DNA from: Carya illinoinensis
Taxonomy: Eukaryota > Streptophyta > Magnoliopsida > Fagales > Juglandaceae
DNA length: 64,000 bases
Assembly (NCBI RefSeq): GCF_018687715.1
Contig: NC_056764.1
Location: 2,544,501 to 2,608,500, forward strand
Direction of reading: 5' to 3'
Part shown: in pieces, positions 12,631-24,462 of the stretch
How the letters are laid out: the number at the start of each line of letters is the position of its first letter
Position numbering within the stretch: the first letter of the stretch is position 1
Notes under the pieces: model-generated
Told to the model about the DNA's origin: nothing
The model's input: only the letters and a program-made list of their open reading frames with translations
Database searches by the model: none
Translations under genes and position numbers: made by a program

Positions 12631-13541
12631 ATTCAGATCAGGACTACAAAACGACTCGACTTGACCCGACCCAATCCAAAACTGAGTTGTTTCGACCCGA
12701 CCTAAAATGCGTTTGTCCCGAACGGAAGTGTTATGTGATACTTCCATTACCCGATTACCCAACCCCAAATGTTTCTGGTTGGGTTTGGTTATACCTTTTC
12801 TTTACAAAATAAATAAAATTAATGGTGATCATTTTAGATTTAACTGTAGGGACTATGTGCATATTATGTATATTGAACTGACCATACAAAAAAATTATTT
12901 TACCTAATATCACTAACATTTTCAAGATGGTGGCATTATCGGGAAAAAAGGATACAAAAATTCACATCAAAACCCACAAAAGTCAAAACGAAAGCTCAAT
13001 AACAATTGGGCAGAGCTAATATAAACATCCACAAAACCAGAGACCAACAGAAATTGGGCAGAGCTAATATAAACCAAGAGAATGAGAGATTTGAGGGAAC
13101 TAAGAGCCAACCGAGAGAATGAGAGAGGCTACGCTTGAGAGTCAAAACAGAGAAAGTGACGGTACACAGAGGTTGGGCGAGAGTCGGGTATTGAGATGGA
13201 GCTTGGCGTCGTGATGATCCACGGAGACCGAGAGTTGGCCTGCTAGGAGATGTCAAGACGGAGATTGGAGACAAGGACTGAGAGAGAGTGAAGAAACGAA
13301 CTAGTAATTGGTAAGTGGTAGAATGAACAATCGAAATCAGAAATGAGGGATTTGTGAAGAAAAAGTTCTTATACGGTGCCATTTGATGTAAATTATTTCA
13401 GCACACGGCTAACCGACCCGACCCGATACCAAACGAGTAAATAACGGAAGCACCCATTTCCGTTCCGCATTGTTTTGGTTCATGTACATTTTTGCGAGTT
13501 GGGTCGGGTAGCTAGTTTAAATGTACAGTCCTAATTCAAAT
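12631..13541. mobile_element. hAT-like non-autonomous element with GACCCGACC repeats
   Basis: The body is 12639-13533. The left end is CAGGACTACAAAACGAC and the right end GTACAGTCCTA (inverted match AGGACT-ACA). The duplications are ATTCAGAT (12631-12638) and ATTCAAAT (13534-13541). Subterminal GACCCGACCC motifs lie at both ends. A 128-codon minus frame inside has no recognisable domain. Confidence 0.7.
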
Positions 13542-14299
13542 GATTCTCTTGATGTGACATTATCATGTAATGTTATTTAATTTATTAAAAAATATAAAAA
13601 AATATATTCAAACTAAAGGGATGTCTAAAAATATAAAATAACAAAGATTGAAACTTCATTTCTTCTATCTATTTTATATTTTTAGTTTTAATTTTTTTAA
13701 TAAATTAGGTAACATTAGACGGTCAAACATCATTATTCTATATAAAAAAATAAGATGAAAAGAGATCTTGATAGTTATTTTATGTACAACAAAATAGACG
13801 AATTCAATCCTCTAATAAAATAGTATATTTGAAAGCAAAACACACATTCTATTATAGAATAATGCTACTTAACTTCTCCAACCTCCATATATTATATTTT
13901 TTTAAAAATTTTCATATTTTTTTAATTTTTTTGAGTTTATTTTGCTTAAACTAATTAAAATTTGTTATTTATTATTCATATATTAAATATTTGATAAAAA
14001 GATATAATATACAAAAATTGTGTAAATAGTAAGAGGTTACGTAACTATTTTTTCTTCTATTATATTAATATAGGAAAAATATAGTTACAAGTATAATTGT
14101 GCACTAATCTGTGCACTAATTTGATATGATTGGTCAAAAAGTAGATTTTATTAAAAACAGTGTTAATTTAAATTTTAAGTATGAATAAATCAGTATTAGT
14201 ACATAGGTTAGTGCGTAACTACACTTGTATGTAGCAGAACCCATTAATATAACAAAAACTGATTTAAAAAAAAAAAATCCTTTACGAATCAAGTATTGA
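13534..14299. other. Intergenic AT-rich DNA containing one MITE
   Basis: No gene is seen. 14090-14236 is a MITE-like inverted repeat: the left arm ACAAGTATAATTGTGCACTA pairs with a right arm that reads, on the other strand, ACAAGTGTAGTTACGCACTA. Confidence 0.5.
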
Positions 14300-16050
14300 C
14301 ATGTGAGTAGAGCTGCAAACGAACCGAGTCGAGCTGAGTTCGAACAGGGGATCTCGAGCTCGATAAGCAAATATACGTGCTCGAACTCGACTCGAGCTCG
14401 ACAAAATTTACAAACGTCTGATCGAACTCGAAACGCATAACATGTATCAGGATTGAACTCGACTCGAACTCGTATAAGATAAATAAACGAACTGATACGA
14501 GCTCGAGTAGCTCGAGCTCGAGTTAGAGTTAAATACTCTGTTTCGGTTGAAACTCTATGCCCAAACCGGAAGGTAGCCTCGCTCACCCCCATCAGAGAAG
14601 CATGCAGCAACATTAGAGAAACAATGCATAAAGTAATCGCAACAGAGAAAATCGCAATGATTGGAGAGGTTGCGGCGGCGATGAGAGGCAACGGGAGGCC
14701 CGGCCGTGTGGTGCAGTGGTGGTGGCGATGAGAACAATGAGAGCAGCTCACGGATGGTGGTAGGAAGAAGAAAGAAAAAAAAATGAAAGTAGGAGAACGG
14801 GGAGATGATGTCGTGCGGCGCAAGGAGGGGGAGGAGAAAAAAGAAAAAAAATGAAAGTAGGCTGCAGGAGAGCGGGGAGATCCGGAGATGAGGTCGTGCG
14901 GCTCGGAGAGGGGAAGGAGAAAAAAGAAAAGAAAAGGAAAGCAGGGAAGATGAGGTCGTGCGGCGCAGAGAGGGTGAGGGGAAAATGAGATGAAACTAGG
15001 GTTAATGAGATGAGGTCGTGCGGCTCCAAAACGATGTCGTTTTGGATGGGTTTAGAGGGCTGGGCTCCAGCGCACGGGTTGGGCCCTTCATATTACCAAA
15101 GCCTACAAGATTTTTATTATAGTATTTTTGTTATTTCCTATAGACTTATAGTGTCTTTTAAAAATGAAATAAATTAAAAAATATTTTTAAAAAATACTTA
15201 ATAAATTTTTTTGCAATTGGTCATTTGTAATGTGGTTTAAATAATTCAATAAACTTGTTTCTACTTAAAAAAAAAATGACATTGAAAGAAAACCTTTTTG
15301 TTTTCATAGATAAAATTTTACCTATATTTAACTAAGATGTTTTAGGCCATATATTTCTCTTATTGTCAATTTATTTTCCATCATATTGATATTTGTTTTT
15401 CATATATTCATTTTTCTGTTATACTTAATAATTATTTAGGTGAATGCTATATAATAATTATATTTTAATAAGAGCATATGAAAATGTAAATATTTATTAT
15501 AATAGATTTGTATTTTTCACAATGCACATGTGCCTCTTACTAGTAATATTAAATATGACCAAATAATCAAAATGAAATTAGATAAGAAAGTGTAGTAATC
15601 AAATTAAAGTTGCTTACTCTTTATAAACATTTGACTCAATAATTCTTTTGTGAACTTAATACATTATTATACTCAACATTATTCCTTCGTCACCTTGTTA
15701 TACATAAAGTAACAAAATATATTACTTATATGAAGTATAAAAATAATACATATAATTTTATAACACATAAAATATATACAATAAAAGAATATATGTAAGA
15801 GTATATATATAAATATTACGAGTATTGTGACGAGCTCAAAACGAGTCGAATCGAGTTTATACGAATATTGTTCACGAGCCTAAACCGAATCGAGTCGAGA
15901 TTATACGAGTTTTGCTCGTTTAATATTCGAACCAATATTAGTGCTCACGAATAACTCATTAATTAAATGAATCGAGTCTGAGTCAAATTTATACGAGTCG
16001 ATTTCAAATTGTTCACGAGCAGCTCTGTTCATTTGCAGCCTACATGTGAG
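14300..16050. mobile_element. hAT-like non-autonomous element with GAGCTCGA repeats
   Basis: The body is 14308-16042 with a perfect 8-bp duplication CATGTGAG (14300-14307 and 16043-16050). The ends are TAGAGCTGCAAACGAAC and, inverted, TAGGCTGCAAATGAAC. Subterminal repeats are of the type GAACTCGACTCGAGCTCG on the left and GAGTCGAATCGAG on the right. The interior (14600-15030) is GA-rich, and its long frames are composition artefacts. Its right end lies 410 bp upstream of the CSN7 start codon. Confidence 0.85.
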
Positions 16051-16100
16051 GCAGAGGGTATACTCTCACCGGCTACCCGGAACAACTGTATAGATTTTCT

Positions 16101-16451
16101 CTATAATAAAACCAATCCGCATGGTACTGTAAAAGCCAGAGAGAGTAAAGCCAACGAAAAAGAGCGAAGCAGGAGGAGGACAAACCTTGTTGGGGTCGGG
16201 CGTCCCTCAAAACCTTCCGAACTTACGTCAACAGCAACTCTCTGCAGTAGCAGTAGTATGTATGGCAATCACTCGGACCCCTCAGAACCTAAAACTTCAT
16301 TCACCAAGCAATCCTCTTCTCTAAACTCAAACCCTAACCTTTCTCTTTTCTCTCTCTTTTACAGACACACGATTATCGTTCGCTGTTTGATTTCTATTTT
16401 TTAGAATTAGATTCTTTCCGTGAAAGGGACAAAGCAGGAAAAAAAAAAAAA
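16101..16451 (+). promoter_or_regulatory. CSN7 promoter and 5' leader
   Basis: CTATAATAAAACC at 16101-16113 is the only TATA-like string before the leader. It is followed by GA-rich and CT-rich leader sequence and an A-run directly before the ATG at 16452. The promoter is squeezed between the hAT end (16042) and the gene. Confidence 0.4.
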
Positions 16452-19400
16452 ATGGACATAGAGCAGAAGCAAGCAGACCTCATCGATCACTTCGTGAAGC
16501 AAGCGTCGGCTCTCCAGGGTTCGGCCCTCTGTCCCCTCATCGCCGAGGCCACCTCGAATACATCCCTCTTCGCCTTCTCCGAGATTCTCGCCATTCCCTC
16601 AGTTCTCCAGGTTTGGGTTTTGCTCTCTGCTCTGTTTGGGAAAAAGATTGGAAATCGTATTTAGTAAATGAATTTTGGAAATTCTGCTTTTCTTTTTCGT
16701 AGTTGATACCGATGTTTATGCTTCGTGGATTGAAACATGGCACTGGACTGTATTTTGTTGATTTGATGTAATTTTAAATTTTTTATTTTTCGGTGATAGT
16801 GGAGTTTTGGAGTTGGCTCTTTTCTTGATATTATTAGGTTTAGTGCCTTGAAGCACTGGGTTATTCATTACTAATTAAAATCAAATCACCCTTTTTCTTT
16901 GTTTTAACTGTAAGCTTTTGCAGCTTGAAGGAACTTCAAATTCTGTATACCTCGATGTTCTTCGTTTGTTTGCACATGGCACTTGGAGTGATTACAAACG
17001 TAAGCATGCTAAGTCTTGCTTCATTTTGTTATCTGTTTTCCTTTTTGTTACTCACTAATTGTTGGTTTGGTTTATAAGGACATTCATTATTCATTATAAT
17101 CTGATGTGCTGGCATGGCTACTCGTTGTAGAGCTATTTGCTTTTTCCCTTCTGATCTGTGCTTAAAATTATTGCCTTAAACGTAAACGGATATCCTCTTG
17201 CTATTTCTTTTTCTTTTATTTTATTTTCAGTGCCAAATACTTCAGCCTTTTATTTTCATCTCTGAAGTGTATTTGGTGGAAGGTAACCCCGAGAGGTAGC
17301 TCAGTTAGTCAGGCCTTGGGTTTGCTCCCCAATGGTCACCGGTTCGAATCCCCTCAAGGCCACTGGAGGTTAACCTGGCCGTTAACTTCAGGGTTATGTG
17401 GGGTTAGTTGAGGTGCGCGCAAGCTGGCCTGGACACTCACGGATATATAAAAAAAAAAAAGTGTATTTGGTGGAAGGTGAGAGTGATATCTCCTTTAGAA
17501 GTGGGTAACTTGCTAATGATAACCGGATAAATTATATTTTTTTCTATTTAAGAGAGCAGTAATGATTTTCTCTTAAAAAGTTGAGTTTACAAAGATGGAG
17601 AAGTAGAATGGGGTGGAGGGACATACTTCCACATTAGGCAAGTTTATTGGTGCTTCTAGTGAGAGGGATGGGAGTTATAAGTACATTTATAATTCGTCAG
17701 CTGAATGTTATCCATGGGGGTGAGGTCACGTGCAGCATATTTGGTATTCTCAAAAGTTTTGGTAGGTTTAAGACTTATATATATATATTTTTTTGATAAG
17801 TAGGTTTACGACTTATATTTATAAGTAATAATTCATCTTTATTAGTAAGTGCAAAAGGCGCAACTCAAGTATACAAGAAGTATACAAAAGAAACACCTAG
17901 TCAGGAGAAGAAGATAAAGTTACAAGAAAATCATATAAATTTAGCCTTTCAAAAGTCTATGGAGGCAGTTCAAGATAAATGAGTATTGATTGAAAAAAGA
18001 AAAAAAGAAGAAAAAAAAAAAAAGCTCCTCTATCATCCTTTTGCGATCCTCAAAGATTCTTTCATTGGTACGTTTATGACTTTAGGAAATGTAAAATGTG
18101 TGGGGCCATTAAAAAGAAAGAAAAAGAAAATAAACAGCTGACCTTTTTTTACTTGACAGATTATATAAAGCAAAGGTGAATTAAGGGCTTCACATCCTGG
18201 TTTTGATAAGTCAGTTGTAAAGTTTGAAATCTTCCTTAACCTTCTAGTTTTCCAATATTCTTTCTGGTGCTGCGAATAGTTTCAGTGGGTTTTCCCCTTA
18301 GCTGGAACTGTTGGGCCCTCGGGTGGTTTTCTGGTAGCTTCTGGAGAAAAAAGTTTCAAGTGTTCTTTCCAGAGTCAAATCTGTATTTTTTAGATCCATA
18401 CATTTGAACCTGTGAAATAAGTGCTAAAATTTATTACGGATGTGTAGTATTGCAAGTCTCCCATAATGATATTAAAATTAATGATTAGCTGCCTTTACAA
18501 TCTGAGACAATGATACGTCTTCTCAAGAAACAAATCGCTGATATGTTTGATGATGTGTGCAACCCCTCTTGATCCATTAATTTTTGGTCCTACCATTTTC
18601 CCCTTGTACCAGCCAGATGTTGGCTAGAATTCCACTGAGAATTTAATATAAATAGTGGATCTATAATTGTTCACCTTGACAAAGGAAAACAACATAGTGA
18701 ATTATGTGGCACTAAACTAATGGAAGCTCATCCAGGTGTTGGATAATTACCATGGTAATATTTGCCTTGATTTAAAATGTTTTAACAATTCACTGCCCTT
18801 AAGCCTCACCTTTGAGTCTTGCTTCTGCCATGTATAATTTGATGGAATTTTGTCTATTGTTGTAGGTAATGCTGGCTGTCTTCCTCAGTTGGTCCCTGAA
18901 CAAGTCCTCAAGTTGAAGCAACTTACTGTACTTACACTGGCTGAGACAAACAAGGTACTCTTCCTTATATTGTGAATGATTTTCTTGTATTAAATTCTTC
19001 CCTTTTTGAACAGGCTAATTTCCTTCCTGGTTGAGTGATAATAGTTACTGCGCCCTTGTTTTATTTTTCAACAAGCTTAGTAATCTTAAAAGCTTTCTGA
19101 AACAGCTGTCAACTTGCAGCCTAATGCAGACACGTTGATTGTCCAGTATTACTTCCTGGTCTATATAGATGGTTATCAATCAAAGGTTCTAGTTGCAAGC
19201 AAAATGAATTCTGGTTGCAGTAAGATATTGTAGATTCTATTGAAATGCAGGAATTGAATTAAATCACTAGAGTTTGGACACTTGCGGGAAACTCTTTGCC
19301 GAGGGCCTGTGCACCCCTGGGATTAGTGAGGACATTGTTCCTAGACACCTAGCGCCAATAAAAAAAAAAGTTTGGAAATACTGGAACCCTTTCTAATTAA

Positions 19401-22400
19401 GGAACTTATTCTCTTTTTCTGTTCTTCTTTTTTAACTTGCAAGTAATAATCAACACCTCCAAGAGAAATAAAAGGTTTGTAGTGCTTCATTGCCCTGAAC
19501 CCAGGGCAGATTTGGCATGTAGGTTTCAGTCACTAATTATATCACATCATTCTTTTACTGAAAACCATGTGGTAAAAGTCGCTACTTTAAAAACTTCTGT
19601 GTACATTCTCCCTTTGAACTTCTACCTGTTATATTATACAAGTTTTCCGTGTGCTTTTTGCCTTCTTATTTTATTGGGAGGGCCCATACAGGTCATTGAA
19701 TAAGTTTTCCCTTCTAGTTGCATATTAGTCATCTCCTTCCTCTCATGTCTTTTTATATGAGTCTAATTGTTGAGTCCTTTCCCAGGTTCTACCCTATGAT
19801 CAACTAATGCAGGAGTTAGACATCACAAATGTTCGTGAACTGGAAGATTTCCTAATCAACGAGTGCATGTATGCGGTAGGTGTTCTTCCTACTGATTTCC
19901 ATATTGCTGTTGCATCCTAATGACCTACTAGGCTACTACAGTGGTGCTTTTTAACTGCTGAGCAAACACGGTCATTTAGTGGGGATGTCAGTTTCTTTGT
20001 TTGTTTGTTTTTTTCCCCCCCTTTTTTTGGGGATATTATTTGTTTTTAATGATGTTGGAATATAGCTATTATGTTGTTTGCATAATATAATTCTTTGCAC
20101 AAACTGCAAATCCTATTATATTTGGTCGTTCAATTTTCAGTTTAAGCAGCTCATGCCTTTATTATATTTAAAATACAGATTTCTTTGTAATTTAAAAGAT
20201 GATATGGATGATTTATTGAAGTTCTCTCTTTTTTCTTGCCTGAACACACTTTTCCGTTTGGGTTCTTGGAGGACGTCCCTGCCTTTATTTATTTCTCTTT
20301 TGGTTGGGGTGTCTACTATAACCTTTAAAGATGGAGAAAAAGCGTAATGAGAATGTGCTGATTGGTATGTTGGTGTTTATTGCTATTAGGGCATAGTCAG
20401 AGGGAAGCTGGATCAGTTGCGCAGATGCTTTGAGGTTTAACTCATCATCCTCTGCTGTCTTTAAGTTGTTTTTTTTATGAACTTATTTATTTATTTATTT
20501 CTGTATTGCAGGTTCAATTCGCAGCAGGAAGGGATCTAAGACCTGGTCAACTTGGAAGCATGATACATACACTGTCAAACTGGTACATCTCTGGTTCAAA
20601 TAGCATTTGAGTCACTTTTACGCTCTTATTTGGTGGTTTGTCTGATTGCGAAAATGAATCTCCTTTTCTTGAACAATATCTTTCACATGAGTTGGTCCTG
20701 CTTTTGTCTTCATCTATAGACCCTGGTTGTCACTCTTAATACATGGAAAATGATACAACTCATTAGTAAGCTGTAGTGATCCCAACCTATATGGGTTTTA
20801 CTTGGTCCTTTTAGCAAATGATGTTGTGTGAATATCTAGGGGTATGTTGGCCTTTGCCTCACCTCATGACTTACTAAATTTCTATTCAAGATCATGGTTA
20901 TTACAGTTGTCAGATTTATCTAATATATATCTATGAACATTGATAGGTTGGCTACATCAGATAATCTACTTATGTCTATTCAAGAGAAGATTAAATGGGC
21001 TGATAGTATGAGTGAGTTGGACAAAAAACACCGGAAGGAGGTTGAAGATCGGGTAGAAGAAGTAAAGAAGTCCCTTTCACTCAAGGTCAGTTGAATCTAG
21101 TTTTACATTTTGAATTATCTTCATTACTTAACGCTACATCTAAATGCTAAAGTAGGACATCCCATGGAAATGAAATTGTCTTCTTATTTATTTATTCAAT
21201 TTTGTAAAGCTATTTTCATCTGTAGGAGCTTTAAGTGCATTTATTATTAAGTTTTGAACAAGTAAATTGGGTCACTGATAGAGAGAAAAGAAAGAGAAGG
21301 GGGGGGGGGGGGAGACCAATTTGACCTTTGACTAAATATCGATGACCAGTCATGGGATATGATGTCAGACTGTACTTGCAAATAAATAAATACGATGTTG
21401 TAGCTTGTTAATTTAAAAAAATGAAAAAGGAAAATACAGCTAATCGATTTAATTATCAATAGAACTTGCTATTTATACTCCAATCCTGAACAAAACCAAC
21501 AAAAGGGACGTAAAACTTGAGAGAGTTACATTAAAAGTTTTAATGAAATGGAACAATTGCTTTGTAGCTTGGCCCTTGGTGTAGTTCTAGGACTTGTCAT
21601 AGAAATTATAAATGGCTGCTGATGGGGAGTAAGAAGAGCCGTGGACATTGAAATTGAATAGGGTTGTAATTGCAATATTGTTCCAACTGAGGCATGCCAT
21701 TGTAATTAGTCCACGTTGTTTTTTTTATTGTTTAGTTATGTACCCTCTTTCTGTAAGCTTGAGGGGGCGTCACAAATCAAAACACTTGTCCCATGCTCTT
21801 AAGGTTTATGAATGGAGTTTGAAGCATGAAGTTCCTTAAATATATCGTTACGTTACTTATCAAAAAAATATTTATCATTACTTCATAAAAGTTGCAACCC
21901 TATGGCTCTGTACAACTCCATATCTTTAATGATATGCTTCTTTAGATCTCCTGTAACCACAATGTTATTAGATTAGTGTTTATGTTTGGGATATGTTGGT
22001 CGATGTGTCTTACTTACATTGTGGCAGAAGTTACAAACTGTAAGCAGGCCGACATTGACTTCCGAGGGCATGAGGAGATCTACTCTGAACCTGGTGGAGT
22101 GATGGACTATGAGGAAGACCGAAGTCGTCCTAAGCGGTAATTTAATACACTTTTGCATTTTTCAGTGATTCTGCATATATGAATCCAGGTCAGAGTTTTG
22201 ATCTGATATTGTATTTACACACTTGGTTTCAATTATTGAGTGATTTACCACCTAATTCCAATTGACAGGTCACTTTTTTATGTATTCTATGCATAATTCT
22301 CAGTAATATGGACTACTAAAATTATGTCAGAAACTAGTGTCCAAAAGTCCAGTTTGGTTTTTTTCTTTCTTTCTTCTTTTTTTTTTTTTTTTTTCGCAAA

Positions 22401-22493
22401 AGTTGCATTATATTTATTGATTTGCATCATTAATTTTGCCAAAAAAAAAAAAACTGGTTGATCAACGACTAAATATGCAGGAGACTCCGGTAG
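16452..22493 (+). CDS. CSN7: COP9 signalosome subunit 7
   Basis: Nine exons: 16452-16610, 16924-16999, 18866-18954, 19786-19875, 20390-20434, 20512-20582, 20947-21085, 22048-22136 and 22481-22493. All introns are GT..AG and phases agree, giving 771 nt and 256 residues (the Arabidopsis protein is about 260). The protein begins MDIEQKQADLIDHFVKQAS and has the PCI-domain stretch NVRELEDFLINECMYAGIVR. Near its end are KIKWADSMSELDKKHRKE and the acidic tail GGVMDYEEDRSRPKRRLR. CSN7 is a PCI scaffold subunit of the COP9 signalosome, which removes NEDD8 from cullin-RING ligases; in plants its loss gives the fusca phenotype (family knowledge). The exon 8 acceptor at 22047 is chosen over a closer CAG at 22027 because only it keeps frame. 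Introns 2 and 3 hold retroposon copies. No coding damage is seen. Confidence 0.95.
17267..17478 (+). repeat. tRNA-derived SINE (copy 2) with perfect target duplication
   Basis: The body is 17285-17460, flanked by an exact 18-bp duplication GTGTATTTGGTGGAAGGT (17267-17284 and 17461-17478). The tRNA-like head has an A-box region GTAGCTCAGTTAGTC and a B-box GGTTCGAATCC (17341-17351), both good Pol III promoter matches. The tail ends GGACACTCACGGATATAT plus A-run. It lies in CSN7 intron 2, in the sense direction. Confidence 0.92.
17820..17990 (-). repeat. LINE 3'-end fragment in CSN7 intron 2
   Basis: On the minus strand this reads TTTTGTATACTTCTTGTATA, then TTGAGTTGCGCCTTTTGC, then CTAATAAAG, the typical 3' end of plant L1-type LINEs. 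The 5' part is absent, as usual. A near-duplicate of AGGTTTAAGACTTATAT lies on either side of a TTTTTTTGATAAGT string just to its left (17764-17820). Confidence 0.45.
19271..19376 (+). repeat. 5'-truncated SINE-like fragment in CSN7 intron 3
   Basis: A 90-bp body (19279-19368) ends in AGCGCCAATA plus A-run, flanked by AGTTTGGA at 19271-19278 and 19369-19376. The CCTGGGATTAGTGAGGAC type core resembles other plant SINE 3' regions. It is a different family from the two full copies. Confidence 0.5.
21299..21312 (+). repeat. G homopolymer in CSN7 intron 7
   Basis: An uninterrupted run of about 14 G after a GAAAAGAAAGAGAAG tract. It may form a quadruplex with nearby G runs only weakly. It is prone to length variation and sequencing error. 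Confidence 0.7.
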
Positions 22494-23748
22494 CTGGAAG
22501 GCATGGATGGTGGGGAGCGCATGGGATTGTCGTTTAGGATACCTGCTCAATTTTTACTGTTCATGGAATTCCAGCAACGGACGATTCTGCTTTGGTGGTG
22601 GGGGCTATAATACTTGGTAAAATTGTAGCCATCGTTTTAAACTTACATATATTTTTTCTTATCAAAATCTTTAACCTCATATTTTGAAATTAATTAGCTC
22701 GTAATATTCCTGAGTTGGAAAAAGAAAGAGAGCAGATGTGGTGGTGCGGTTTTTTTTTTTTTTCTTTTAATGTAATTTGATCATTTGTACTTGTTGATCT
22801 TGTTATTAAATCTGTCTTGTGATGAAATAGCTGCCTTTACTACTACTATATTCAGATTTATCTGGCTTTATGGTTTCATGGTTGCTGTCCATCTAACTTG
22901 CAGGATCTAAATAGCTATTTTTCGAACCTAAATCTTATTATTATGATTATTATTTGAATTTTCTTTAGAGGAAAAATTAGTTAGAGAAGTCAATACTCTA
23001 TTTAGAAAAATGCAAAAGTTTGAAAAAAAAAATAGAAATAAAATTTAACGACGGTCAAGAAGGGTCGTTGTGCGAAGTTGCAAACTATCATTTTTCTTCA
23101 TTATTGTGGGTGACAACGTACCGTACTTGCCATTGACGTTTTCATCTCTTTCTTTTGGATAAAGGAAAAGGATTGTGATCTCATGTTGGCTAGTTGATGA
23201 TATGGTCCCCACCCCATCGTCCACAAGTGGCCCCAACGTGTGTCGACCGTATTTCATCAACATCTCTGTCTAAATACACTTTGACCAACCAAAGCCATAA
23301 ATGTGCTGTAGTTTCTTTGATCGAACCCACCCGAATTTTTGTGCATAAGCTTCATATCAAAGGTTCGATTCTTTTTGAGATCAAACTGCGATTTAAATGA
23401 AAGATCATGGTGGTTGCTGTGCTAGTTTTCCTGGAACTTTAAATTCCATGGGTGAGACCGTGAGAGTCTTGAGGGATCTGCTGTGGGGTGGTTCCCCGTC
23501 AGTTAAAAAAAAAAATATTAATATTGATCGATCAATCAAATGACAGTAACAAGGTTGCTACTCGAAATTCTATTAGCGAGTTCTAAAGAGGCTTTATTAT
23601 ATTAGGGTAAAAAACATATACAAAAGTAAGTAACAATGATTTTAAATCTCCACCCATCCGTTGATCAGATGTCTTGCATGCCTAACAAGCAAGGATGTGA
23701 CTAACAAAGTATGCGAGAAACAGTCTCATGCACCAACCCAAAAAATAT
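22494..23748. other. CSN7 3' flank and intergenic DNA
   Basis: This holds the CSN7 3' UTR (probably within 22494-22900) and then AT-rich DNA. 23440-23512 ends in CCCCGTCAGTT plus A-run and may be a truncated retroposon. No further gene is seen. Confidence 0.35.
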
Positions 23749-24462
23749 CTAAAATGGTGTGCCAATAATTTTGTTCCTTTTCAGCTTAGGCTCCTGATCA
23801 GAGCCATCGCATGGTTTTGACGGAGTCGATGGCTTCCGCAAGCTTCGTTTGGTTGTCACTTTCATCGGCTTCCAATCATGTGAGCCAATAAGGTGAGGAA
23901 AATTGAGCTTTGCTTTTGAGCCGCGCATTTTAAAGGCGGCTCGATCATAGGCCAAAGCAGCATCCTCGGCACTCTCGTATGTCCCTAGCCACATTCTGGC
24001 GCCGTTCTTTGCCGAATCCCTTATCTCTGCCGCATATGTCCCCCACGGCCTCCTCCTCACTCCCCTATATTGCATCTCAATCCTCGGAACCTGAGGCTCT
24101 TGATTATTGATGGATTCAGTACTCATGATATCTGTTCCCATTGTTATATCGTAATTATTCTGCACCAACGGAGCGCGACCTCCAACATCGATTGCATCGC
24201 GTAAAGAACCGTAAACGACCTTGTCGTCCGTCGTCTCATCCATTTTCAACGGCAAGTCACCCCAGCTATCCTTTAGAAAGAGACTACTACTACTGCTAAA
24301 GTTTGAGCTCCGACAGTGCAACGATGCCTCATCATGATTCTCGTAAACTTTCGCAGAAACTGATGTAGCAGTACTTTCATGTATATCATTGTCTACAAGA
24401 TTTTGCCATATCGACTCTAAAACAGCAAAGTCAGACTCCGAGATTATACTTTCTCCGAACAT
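23749..24462 (-). CDS. AP2/ERF transcription factor, group IX type (copy 1)
   Basis: An intronless frame of 237 residues. One AP2/ERF domain spans about residues 132-189: [18 protein letters not shown] through [19 protein letters not shown]. The alanine and aspartate positions that mark ERF rather than DREB proteins are present (AAEIRD). The N-terminal part has [13 protein letters not shown] and SWGDLPLK plus VVYGSLRDA, as in group IX ERFs. Such proteins bind GCC-box promoters in jasmonate, ethylene and defence responses (family knowledge). Odd point: residue 142 after the WG is threonine, where the two sister genes and nearly all ERFs have lysine next to DNA-contacting residues. The C-terminal region is short and basic, with no acidic activation tail. 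A TATA-like CTATATATC on the minus strand lies at 24571-24582. Confidence 0.92.
   Translation of the reverse strand: MFGESIISESDFAVLESIWQNLVDNDIHESTATSVSAKVYENHDEASLHCRSSNFSSSSSLFLKDSWGDLPLKMDETTDDKVVYGSLRDAIDVGGRAPLVQNNYDITMGTDIMSTESINNQEPQVPRIEMQYRGVRRRPWGTYAAEIRDSAKNGARMWLGTYESAEDAALAYDRAAFKMRGSKAKLNFPHLIGSHDWKPMKVTTKRSLRKPSTPSKPCDGSDQEPKLKRNKIIGTPF

Noticed and set aside
12996..13382. A 128-codon minus frame
   Set aside because: Low-complexity sequence inside a hAT-like element, no recognisable domain.
14134..14823. A 229-codon minus frame
   Set aside because: It lies in the CT-rich interior and end of a hAT-like element and across its border; serine/leucine-rich composition, no domain.
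17285..17360. A tRNA gene (A and B boxes present)
   Set aside because: No acceptor stem closes, and the unit continues into a SINE tail with A-run and target duplication.
22028..22047. Use of the first CAG (22027) as the CSN7 exon 8 acceptor
   Set aside because: It would add 20 bases and break the frame; the acceptor at 22047 restores the conserved tail.
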